Positions 15,265-22,026 of a DNA stretch of 64,000 bases are shown one piece after another; within the stretch, counting starts at the first letter, position 1; each line of letters begins with the position of its first letter. The notes below the pieces were generated by a model that had not been told where the DNA came from, ran no database searches, and saw nothing but the letters and a program-made list of their open reading frames with translations. This DNA is from RH-AL1 sp964235705 (GTDB lineage: Bacteria; Pseudomonadota; Alphaproteobacteria; Rhizobiales; Beijerinckiaceae): NCBI GenBank assembly GCA_964235705.1, contig CAXSDP010000009.1, positions 1-64,000 on the forward strand, written 5' to 3'. The translations under genes were made by a program, and so were the position numbers.

Positions 15265-16446
15265 CTATCCGACCTCGGCGAAATAAGCGCGGAGGATCCG
15301 TCGGTAGATCGCGGTGAGGCTGAGGAGGTCGGCGAGCGGCACGCCCTCGTCGACCATGTGCATGCGGTCGCCGACGAGGCCGAGCTCGATCGTCGGGCAG
15401 TAGCGCTGGATGAAGCGCGCGTCCGACGTGCCGCCGCCGGTCGAGAGGATCGGCGGGGCGCCCGTTTCCGCCGCGACCGCCGCCGCGACGAGGTCGGTGA
15501 ACGGCGACGCCGGCGTCAGGAACGACGGGGCGTCGTTGGGTATCACGGTGAGCGTCGCGTTGGGCGCGGCGTCCCTCACCCGTGCCTCCAGCGCGGCGGC
15601 GAGCGTGCCGGCGGTCCACGTCTCGTTGTATCGGACGTTGAACGCGGCGGTGGCGAGCGCCGGGATGACGTTGGTCGCGGAATTGCCGACGTCCACCGTG
15701 GTGACGACGAGGTTGGAGGGCTCGAAGTGCTCCGTCCCCTCGTCGAGCGGCGCACCGAGCGCGTCGAGCGCGCGGAGCAGCGCGGGGATCGGGTTGTCGG
15801 CCTTCGTCGGGTAGGCCACGTGGCCCTGGCGCCCCCGCACCGCGATCCGCCCATTGAGCGAGCCGCGCCGGCCGATCTTGATCGTGTCGCCGGGTCGCGC
15901 CCGCGCCGTCGGCTCGCCGACGATGCAATGGTCGAAGCGCTCGCCGCGCTCGTGCGCCCAACGCAGCAGCTTGGCCGTGCCGTTGACCGCCGGCCCTTCC
16001 TCGTCGCCGGTGATGAGGAAGCCGATCGAGCCGCGCGGTGGCCCGTCGGCGGCGATCGTGGCCAGCGCGGCGGCGGCGAAGGCGGCGATGCCGCCCTTCA
16101 TGTCCTGGGCGCCGCGCCCGTGCAGCACGCCGTCCGCGACCGTCCCGGCGAAGGGATCGTGCCGCCACGCCGCCGGGTCGCCCGGCGGCACGACATCCGT
16201 GTGCCCGGCGAACAGCAGGACCGGCGCGCCGGTGCCGATGCGGGCGTAAAGGTTGTCGATCGTCGCCGTCCCCTCGGCGGCGAAGGGCACGCGGTGCGTG
16301 GCGAAGCCGTGGGCGTCGAGCACGCCCTGCAGCGCGTCGAGCGCGCCGGCGTCGGCGGGTGTGACCGAGGGGCACCGCAGCAGGGCCTGGGCGATGGCCA
16401 GGGCGTCGGGAGTTTGGGCGTCGGGGATCGGGGCGTCGGGGATCAT
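15265..16446 (-). CDS. dapE: succinyl-diaminopimelate desuccinylase
   Basis: A 393-residue M20 metallopeptidase-family enzyme that removes succinate from N-succinyl-LL-diaminopimelate in lysine and peptidoglycan synthesis. The di-zinc site residues are in LLFAGHTDVVPPGD, GRGAQDMKGGIAAFA and ITGDEEGPAVNGT, with IVGEPTARARPGD and a C-terminal Zn-binding His in GLVGDRMHMVDEGV. The length matches the family (about 380) except for an N-terminal extension: the first 16 residues, MIPDAPIPDAQTPDAL, are three repeats of xPDAx encoded by a 15-bp tandem array at 16401-16445. The conserved domain starts right after it (AIAQALLRCPSVTP). Confidence 0.93.
   Translation of the reverse strand: MIPDAPIPDAQTPDALAIAQALLRCPSVTPADAGALDALQGVLDAHGFATHRVPFAAEGTATIDNLYARIGTGAPVLLFAGHTDVVPPGDPAAWRHDPFAGTVADGVLHGRGAQDMKGGIAAFAAAALATIAADGPPRGSIGFLITGDEEGPAVNGTAKLLRWAHERGERFDHCIVGEPTARARPGDTIKIGRRGSLNGRIAVRGRQGHVAYPTKADNPIPALLRALDALGAPLDEGTEHFEPSNLVVTTVDVGNSATNVIPALATAAFNVRYNETWTAGTLAAALEARVRDAAPNATLTVIPNDAPSFLTPASPFTDLVAAAVAAETGAPPILSTGGGTSDARFIQRYCPTIELGLVGDRMHMVDEGVPLADLLSLTAIYRRILRAYFAEVG
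16401..16445. repeat. 15-bp tandem repeat, 3 copies, in the dapE start
   Basis: GGGCGTCGGGAGTTT, GGGCGTCGGGGATCG and GGGCGTCGGGGATCA follow each other exactly at 15-bp spacing. Read on the reverse strand they give (I/T)PDA(P/Q/L) units at the DapE N-terminus, including the start codon. Confidence 0.9.
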
Positions 16447-16522
16447 GGAGGGTTCACCCTGTCATCGATCCCCGACCCCATACCACGGTGCCGCCGGCTC
16501 GCGGCGGCGGTGACCTACGGCG

Positions 16523-16708
16523 TCAGCGGCAGACGCGGTGGACGTTGACGACCTTGCCGTGCGGCGTGAAGCGGATGTCGCGGACCATGTGGCAATCGCC
16601 GCCGTGACGGTGGATGATGACGGTCCCGGCCGCCGCCGACGTCACGGAGGCGGGCAGCGCGCCGGCGAGCGGGCCGAGGGCCGCGAGGATGACGAGGGCT
16701 TGTCTCAT
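16523..16708 (-). CDS. small secreted hypothetical protein (61 aa)
   Basis: A 61-residue protein with a signal peptide (MRQALVILAALGPLAGALPA), leaving a mature part of about 40 residues rich in His and Val with two Cys (GGDCHMVRDI ... VHRVC) that could form a disulfide. An AGGAGATCGCC ribosome binding site precedes the ATG on the reverse strand. No family is recognised. Confidence 0.6.
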   Translation of the reverse strand: MRQALVILAALGPLAGALPASVTSAAAGTVIIHRHGGDCHMVRDIRFTPHGKVVNVHRVCR

Positions 16709-16798
16709 GGCGATCTCCTGGGATGCGTCGCCCCGAGGGCGACGCGCCGGTCCTAGAGCGGCGAACTTGAACGGGAGTTAAACGGACGCGACGCCGCC

Positions 16799-17461
16799 TC
16801 AATCGTCGCTGTAGCGCTGCTCGGCCCAGGGATCGCCCCGGTCGTGGTAGCCGCGCGTTTCCCAGAAACCCGGCTCGTCCGCCGTCTTGAAGGTGATCCG
16901 CTTCAGCCACTTGGCGGATTTCCACAGGTAGAGGTGGGGCACGATGAGGCGCACCGGGCCGCCGTGGTCGCGGGTGAGGGGACGGCCCTCCCAGCTGTGG
17001 ACGATCATCGCGTCGGGGCTGGCGAAATCGTCCAGCGGCAGGTTGGTGGTGTAGCCGTCGGACGAGGCGAGCACCACGAAGCGGGCGTCGTCGCGCGGCT
17101 CGACGATGTCGAGCAGGGCGCGGGTGGCGAGGCCCTGCCAGCGGTTGTCGTAGCGCGACCACGTCGTCACGCAGTGCATGTCGGAGACGCGCGTGTCCTG
17201 GCGGCGCGCCTGGAAGGCGGCCCAGTCCCAGTGCAGCGTGTTGGCGACGGCGCCGTCGACGTCGAGCGTCCAGCGCTCGCGCGGCACGTCGGGGGTCTGG
17301 CCAAGGTCGAGCACCGGCCAGTCCTTGACGAGGTGCTGGCCGGGCGGCAGCCGCTCGGCCTCGGGCCGCGCGCCGTGGCCGGTGATGAAGCGGCCCTCCT
17401 CCGCCCAGCGGCGCTTGGAGCGGGTGAGCTTGGAGTCGGGTGGGGTGTCGTCGGCGTCCAT
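16799..17461 (-). CDS. sulfite-oxidase-like molybdopterin-dependent oxidoreductase
   Basis: A 220-residue protein built almost entirely of the molybdopterin-binding domain of the sulfite oxidase superfamily, of the short YuiH-like type. It has the opening RWTLDVDGAV, the Mo-ligating Cys in DMHCVTTWSRYDNRWQG, YTTNLPLDDF and a C-terminal GGPVRLIVPHLYLWKSAKWL with KRITF. It has no signal peptide, no dimerisation domain and no haem or MsrQ-like partner nearby, so it is probably cytoplasmic with an unknown substrate. The ATG at 17461 follows a long palindromic repeat. The divergent neighbour is an MFS transporter. Confidence 0.85.
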   Translation of the reverse strand: MDADDTPPDSKLTRSKRRWAEEGRFITGHGARPEAERLPPGQHLVKDWPVLDLGQTPDVPRERWTLDVDGAVANTLHWDWAAFQARRQDTRVSDMHCVTTWSRYDNRWQGLATRALLDIVEPRDDARFVVLASSDGYTTNLPLDDFASPDAMIVHSWEGRPLTRDHGGPVRLIVPHLYLWKSAKWLKRITFKTADEPGFWETRGYHDRGDPWAEQRYSDD

Positions 17462-17484
17462 GGTTCTCTCGGCGGTGAGCTCGG

Positions 17485-17623
17485 CTTGCCCTTCTCCCGA
17501 TCGCGGGAGAAGGTGTCGCCACGACGTGGTGACGGATGAGGGACGTCGCCACCGCATCCCGAGAACCCTCATCCGACCTCGCTGCGCGAGGCCACCTTCT
17601 CCCGCGAGCGGGAGAAGGGCAAG
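17485..17623. repeat. palindromic intergenic repeat (CTTGCCCTTCTCCCG type)
   Basis: CTTGCCCTTCTCCCGATCGC at the left end and GCGGGAGAAGGGCAAG at the right end are inverted. Further pairs GGAGAAGGTG / CACCTTCTCC and ATGAGGG / CCCTCAT sit within. It fills the divergent intergenic region and may separate the two promoters. This repeat family is frequent in proteobacterial genomes. Confidence 0.85.
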
Positions 17624-17645
17624 GCGCCCCGTCTCGAAGGATGAC

Positions 17646-18938
17646 ATGACAGCCACCACCCTTCCCGCCGACCATCCACCGCTGGAGCGACGCGCCGTCG
17701 CCGCCGTGATCCTCGGCAACGCGCTCGAGTTCTACGATTTCACCACCTACGCCTTCTTCGCCACCACCATCGGCGAAACCTTCTTCCCGTCCAAGGACCC
17801 GATCGCCAGCCTGCTGTCGTCGCTCGCCATCTTCGGCATCGGCTTCGTGACGCGGCCGGTCGGCGGCATCGTCATCGGCGCCTTCGCCGACCGCGCCGGG
17901 CGCAAGCCGGCGATGATCCTGACCATCGCGATGATGGCGGCCGGCATGCTGATGCTGGCGGCGACGCCCGGCTACGCTACGATCGGCGTGTGGGCGCAGG
18001 TGATCGTCATCACCGGACGCCTCATCCAGGGCTTCGCGCTGGGCGGCGAGGTCGGGCCATCCACCGCCTACCTGCTGGAAGCGGCGCCGCCGGCGCACCG
18101 TGGCTTCATCGCCTCCTGGCAGATCGCCAGCCAGGGCATCGCCTCGCTGTTCGCCGGCACCGTCGGCTTCGTGCTCGCCAAGACGCTCAGCGAGCATTCC
18201 ATGCGGGAATGGGGCTGGCGCGTGCCCTTCCTGCTCGGCGTCGCCATCGTGCCGGTGGGCCTCGTGATCCGCAACCACCTGCCGGAGACGGCCGGCGAGG
18301 GCGCGGACGCGGGGGCGGCCGCCTCCACGCTCGACGTGCTGCGCCGGCTCGGGCGCGACCACGGGCGGATGCTCACCCTCAACTTCCTGGTCATCTCCGC
18401 GGCGACGGTGTCGAACTTCGTGGGCACCAACATGCCGACCTACGCCAAGGCGACGCTCGGCCTGTCGCTCGCCGCGTCCACCGGCACCACGATCGCGCTC
18501 GGCGCCGCCTCCGTCGTGTTCCCGCTGGCCGGAGGCTGGCTCGCCGACCGCATCGGCCGCCGCCCGGTGATGGTGTGGCCGCGCGCGGCGATCGTGCTCC
18601 TCGCGGTGCCGGCCTTCGCCTTCCTCGTCCACGCGCCGAGCGCGGGCAACGTTTACGCCGTCACCTTCCTGCTGTCGGCCCTGTCCTCGCTCAACGCGGC
18701 GGCGGTGATCGTCGGCATCCCGGAATCGCTGCCCCGCGCGGTGCGCTCGGCCGGCCTGTCCATCGTCTACGCCTTCAGCGTCACGATCTTCGGCGGCACG
18801 ACGAACTACGTCGTCAACAAGCTCATCGCGCTCACCGGCGACAAGCTGGCGCCGGCCTACTACCTCGTGGCGATCAGCGCCGTCGGCGCCGTGGCGGCCT
18901 TCCTGATGCCGGAAACCAAGGGCCGGGACCTCGACTGA
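17646..18938 (+). CDS. MFS transporter, metabolite:H+ symporter (MHS) type
   Basis: A 430-residue inner-membrane carrier with about 12 hydrophobic segments. The N-terminus AVILGNALEFYDFTTYAFFA is the hallmark of the MHS branch (ShiA, KgtP, ProP). A conserved loop 2-3 motif, GAFADRAGRKPAMIL, is present, and GGWLADRIGRRPVMVW is its repeat in the second half. Substrates in this branch are small organic acids, betaines or shikimate; none can be assigned. The start at 17646 avoids an earlier ATG (17641) that stops after two codons. The LysR gene follows 36 bases later in the same direction, and the fds operon after that. Confidence 0.85.
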   Translation: MTATTLPADHPPLERRAVAAVILGNALEFYDFTTYAFFATTIGETFFPSKDPIASLLSSLAIFGIGFVTRPVGGIVIGAFADRAGRKPAMILTIAMMAAGMLMLAATPGYATIGVWAQVIVITGRLIQGFALGGEVGPSTAYLLEAAPPAHRGFIASWQIASQGIASLFAGTVGFVLAKTLSEHSMREWGWRVPFLLGVAIVPVGLVIRNHLPETAGEGADAGAAASTLDVLRRLGRDHGRMLTLNFLVISAATVSNFVGTNMPTYAKATLGLSLAASTGTTIALGAASVVFPLAGGWLADRIGRRPVMVWPRAAIVLLAVPAFAFLVHAPSAGNVYAVTFLLSALSSLNAAAVIVGIPESLPRAVRSAGLSIVYAFSVTIFGGTTNYVVNKLIALTGDKLAPAYYLVAISAVGAVAAFLMPETKGRDLD

Positions 18939-18961
18939 CCGGCCCGGGAGGGCGGCGCAAA

Positions 18962-18987
18962 TGATCGACAAGCCGTGATCGACAAGC
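18962..18987 (+). repeat. 14-bp tandem duplication at the LysR start codon
   Basis: TGATCGACAAGC at 18962 recurs at 18976. The duplication creates an ATG mini-frame (M-I-D-K-P-stop, 18961-18978) whose TGA overlaps the GTG start of the regulator gene as GTGA. Confidence 0.85.
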
Positions 18988-19871
18988 TCGCCTACGTCAT
19001 CGCGCTCGCCCGCGAACAACACTTCGGCCGGGCGGCGGAAGCCTGCGGCGTCACCCAGCCGACCATGTCGGCCGGCTTGAAGCACCTCGAGGACGTGCTG
19101 GGCGTGGTGATCGTGCGGCGCTCGTCGCGCTACCAGGGGTTCACGCCGGAGGGCGAGCACGTGCTGTCGTGGGCGCGGCGCATCGTCGGCGACGCGCAGG
19201 CGATGCGCCAAGACCTCGACGCCCTGAAGCGGGGCCTGGCCGGGCACCTCAAGCTCGCCGTCATCCCGACCGCGCTGACGATGGTGCCGGCCCTCACGAC
19301 CCCGTTCCGCGACCACCACCCCGCCCTGCGCTTCTCGATCGAGTCCGCCTCCTCGGAGGTGATCTTGGAGCGCCTCAGCAACCTCGACATCGACGGCGGC
19401 ATCACCTACCTGGCCAACGAGCCGCTCGGCGACGTGAAGACCGTGCCGCTCTACCGCGAGTCCTACGTGCTGCTGACCGGCGCCGCCACCCCCTACGGCC
19501 AGCGCCGCGAGATCGGGTGGCGGGACCTCGGCGACCTGCCCCTCTGCTTGATGACCCCCAGGATGCAGAACCGGCGCATCATCGATCAGATGCTGAGGGA
19601 CGGCGGGATCAAGCCGGAGGCGGCGCTCGAAACGAACTCGGTCATCGCCCTGGTGGCCCACGTCGCGACGGGGCGCTGGTCCTCCATCGTGCCGGCCGGC
19701 CTGTCGGGAACGGTGGGCCTGCCACCCGGCGTCCGGGCCATCCCGATCACCAACCCGGACGTGACGCACCTCATCGGGCTCGTGGTGCAGCATCGCTTCG
19801 CCATGAGCCCGCTGACCAACGCGTTGGTTCGCGAGGCGGAACGTTTGGCGGAACGACTGGCCGTTCGATAG
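18975..19871 (+). CDS. LysR-family regulator, probable fds operon activator
   Basis: A 298-residue LTTR. The winged helix-turn-helix is at residues 1-60 (YVIALAREQHFGRAAEACGV then TQPTMSAGLKHLE), and a periplasmic-binding-protein-like effector domain follows (LKLAVIPTALTMVPALTTPF, ...LPLCLMTPRMQNRRIIDQML). In other bacteria a LysR protein next to fdsGBACD responds to formate. Here the gene directly precedes fdsG, on the same strand, with a GATAG-N7-CTATC dyad between them at 19906-19922. The start is a GTG created beside a duplicated ATG. Regulation of fds is inferred from position. Confidence 0.88.
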   Translation: MIDKLAYVIALAREQHFGRAAEACGVTQPTMSAGLKHLEDVLGVVIVRRSSRYQGFTPEGEHVLSWARRIVGDAQAMRQDLDALKRGLAGHLKLAVIPTALTMVPALTTPFRDHHPALRFSIESASSEVILERLSNLDIDGGITYLANEPLGDVKTVPLYRESYVLLTGAATPYGQRREIGWRDLGDLPLCLMTPRMQNRRIIDQMLRDGGIKPEAALETNSVIALVAHVATGRWSSIVPAGLSGTVGLPPGVRAIPITNPDVTHLIGLVVQHRFAMSPLTNALVREAERLAERLAVR

Positions 19872-19905
19872 ATGGCGACCAACAAGCCTTGGATTCGGGA
19901 TGTTT

Positions 19906-19922
19906 GATAGAGGTCTTCTATC
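19906..19922. promoter_or_regulatory. LysR-type operator candidate upstream of fdsG
   Basis: GATAGAGGTCTTCTATC is a GATAG-N7-CTATC palindrome inside the 132-base interval between the LysR gene and fdsG. LTTR sites usually contain a T-N11-A dyad of this size. A second GATAG half-site lies at 19866-19870. It is the only strong dyad noticed in the interval. Confidence 0.6.
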
Positions 19923-20003
19923 GTACCACGGGGTCGGCCCCCTTGATTTGCCGGCTCACGAGGCTTTCCTCAAGTCATTATAAGAACGACGTGGGACGAA
20001 ACG

Positions 20004-20477
20004 ATGCCCGATCATGAGCGCTGGGATCTCGCGCAGGCGACCGCCATCGTCGCGGCCCGCGCGGACGAGAAGGGCGCGACCCTCCCCATCCTCCACGACC
20101 TGATGGACCGCTTCGGCCACGTCGACCACGCCATCGTGCCGGTCATCGCCGACGCCCTCAACCTGTCGCGCGCCGAGGTGCACGGCACGATCTCCTTCTA
20201 CCACGATTTCCGCGACCATCCGCCCGGCCGCCGCACGATCAAGGTGTGCCGCGCGGAAGCCTGCCAATCGCGCGGGGCGCTCGCGATGCACGAGGCGCTC
20301 AGCGCCAAGCTCGGCGTCGACTGGCACGGCACCACGGCGGACGGCGCGATCACGGTCGAGCCAGTTTATTGCTTGGGCTTGTGCACCTGCGCGCCGGCGG
20401 TGTTGCTCGACGGGGAGCCGGTCGGCAACGTCGACGTCGACGCGCTCGACGCCCTGATCGCGGAGGCACGCGCGTGA
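20004..20477 (+). CDS. fdsG: formate dehydrogenase gamma subunit
   Basis: A 157-residue NuoE-like subunit. The N-terminal helical part (LPILHDLMDRFGHVDHAIVP) is followed by a thioredoxin-like domain. Its [2Fe-2S] ligands are two Cys in IKVCRAEACQSRGA and two in VYCLGLCTCAPAVL. In the cytoplasmic FdsGBA complex it relays electrons between FdsA clusters and the FMN of FdsB. It is the first gene of the operon, and its TGA overlaps the GTG of fdsB. Confidence 0.95.
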   Translation: MPDHERWDLAQATAIVAARADEKGATLPILHDLMDRFGHVDHAIVPVIADALNLSRAEVHGTISFYHDFRDHPPGRRTIKVCRAEACQSRGALAMHEALSAKLGVDWHGTTADGAITVEPVYCLGLCTCAPAVLLDGEPVGNVDVDALDALIAEARA

Positions 20478-22015
20478 GCGTCCAAGTCTACGTCCCCCGC
20501 GACGCCGGCGCGCTGGCGGTCGGCGCCGACAAGGTGGCCAAGGCGCTCGCCGCGTCGGGGGCCGACATCGCCATCATCCGCAACGGCTCGCGCGGGCTGT
20601 TCTGGCTGGAGCCGATGGTCGAGGTGGTGACGCCGCAAGGTCGCGTCGCCTACGGGCCGGTCAAGCCCGGCGACGTCGAAGGGTTGCTCGCCGCCGGCAT
20701 GCTGGAGGGCGGCGCCCACCGTCTGCGGCTCGGTCGCCCGGAGGAGATCCCCTTCCTCGCCCGGCAGACGCGGCTCACCTATGAGCGTTGCGGCATTATC
20801 GATCCCCTCGACATCGCGGACTACCGCGCCCACGGCGGCTTCGTCGGGCTCGCCAACGCGATTGCCATGAGCGACGAGGCGATCACCGAGCAGGTCACCA
20901 AGTCCGGGCTGCGCGGGCGCGGCGGCGCCGGCTTCCCGACCGGCATCAAGTGGACCACCGTCCGCAAGGCGGCAGCCGACCAGAAGTACATCGTCTGCAA
21001 CGCCGACGAGGGCGACAGCGGCACCTTCGCCGACCGCATGATGATGGAGGGCGACCCCTTCTGCCTCATCGAGGGCATGACGATCGCCGCCCTCGCGGTG
21101 GGCGCCACGGAGGGCTACGTCTACATCCGCTCGGAGTACCCGCACGCCTTCAAGGCGATGCGGGAGGCCATCGCCATCGCCACAGCCGACGGGGCGCTCG
21201 GCGACTCGGTGCTGGGCTGCGGCCGCGCCTTCCACTTGCACGCCCGGCTGGGCGCCGGCGCCTACATCTGCGGCGAGGAAACGGCGCTGCTGGAGAGCCT
21301 GGAAGGACGTCGGGGCGTGGTGCGCGCCAAGCCGCCGCTCCCGGCGCTGCAGGGCCTGTTCGGCAAGCCGACGGTCGTCAACAACGTCATATCGCTGTGC
21401 TCCGTGCCGTGGATCATGGCGCACGGCGCGCAGGCCTACGCCGATCACGGCATGGGCCGCTCGCGCGGCACGCTCTGCATCCAGCTCAGCGGCAACGTCA
21501 AGCGGAGCGGCTTGATCGAGCTCGACTTCGGCGTAACGCTCGGCGCCGTCATCGAGGAGTTCGGCGGCGGAGCCGGCGGGCGGCCGATCCGCGCGGCGAT
21601 GGTGGGCGGCCCGCTCGGCGCCTACTTCCCGCCGACGCTCTTCGACACGCCGATGGACTACGAGGCCTTCGCCGCCGCCGGCGGTCTCATCGGCCACGGC
21701 GGCGTCGTCGCCTTCGATGACACGGTGGACATGGCGAAGCAGGCGCGCTTCGCCTTCGAGTTCTGCGCCACCGAGAGCTGCGGCAAGTGCACGCCCTGCC
21801 GCATCGGCGCGGTGCGCGGCCGGGAGACGATGGACAAGATCATCGCCGGCACCGACGTCGAGCGCAACCTGGACCTCGTCGCCGACCTCTGCGTGACCAT
21901 GACCGACGGCTCGCTGTGCGCCATGGGCGGGCTGACGCCCGTGCCGGTGAAGAGCGCGATGACCCACTTCCCCGAGGATTTCGTTCCGGTGCCCCGGCGC
22001 ATCGCCGCCGAATAG
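20474..22015 (+). CDS. fdsB: formate dehydrogenase beta subunit (NAD+/FMN)
   Basis: A 513-residue NuoF-like diaphorase subunit with a fused N-terminal thioredoxin-like domain (residues 1-100). The FMN and NAD sites show in GLRGRGGAGFPTGIKW and YIVCNADEGDSGTFADR, with GAGAYICGEETALLESLEG. The N3-type [4Fe-4S] cluster ligands are in ESCGKCTPCRIGAVRG plus a later Cys in MTDGSLCAMGG. It reduces NAD+ with electrons from formate. The GTG start overlaps fdsG (GTGA), indicating coupling. fdsA begins 11 bases after its stop. Confidence 0.95.
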   Translation: MSVQVYVPRDAGALAVGADKVAKALAASGADIAIIRNGSRGLFWLEPMVEVVTPQGRVAYGPVKPGDVEGLLAAGMLEGGAHRLRLGRPEEIPFLARQTRLTYERCGIIDPLDIADYRAHGGFVGLANAIAMSDEAITEQVTKSGLRGRGGAGFPTGIKWTTVRKAAADQKYIVCNADEGDSGTFADRMMMEGDPFCLIEGMTIAALAVGATEGYVYIRSEYPHAFKAMREAIAIATADGALGDSVLGCGRAFHLHARLGAGAYICGEETALLESLEGRRGVVRAKPPLPALQGLFGKPTVVNNVISLCSVPWIMAHGAQAYADHGMGRSRGTLCIQLSGNVKRSGLIELDFGVTLGAVIEEFGGGAGGRPIRAAMVGGPLGAYFPPTLFDTPMDYEAFAAAGGLIGHGGVVAFDDTVDMAKQARFAFEFCATESCGKCTPCRIGAVRGRETMDKIIAGTDVERNLDLVADLCVTMTDGSLCAMGGLTPVPVKSAMTHFPEDFVPVPRRIAAE

Positions 22016-22026
22016 GAGTTCACCCC

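Noticed and set aside
16515..19793. 1092-residue reverse open frame
   Set aside because: It overlaps the MFS and LysR genes and the sulfite-oxidase-like gene. The composition (Arg, Gly, His, Asp) is that of antisense high-GC sequence, and no domain is visible.
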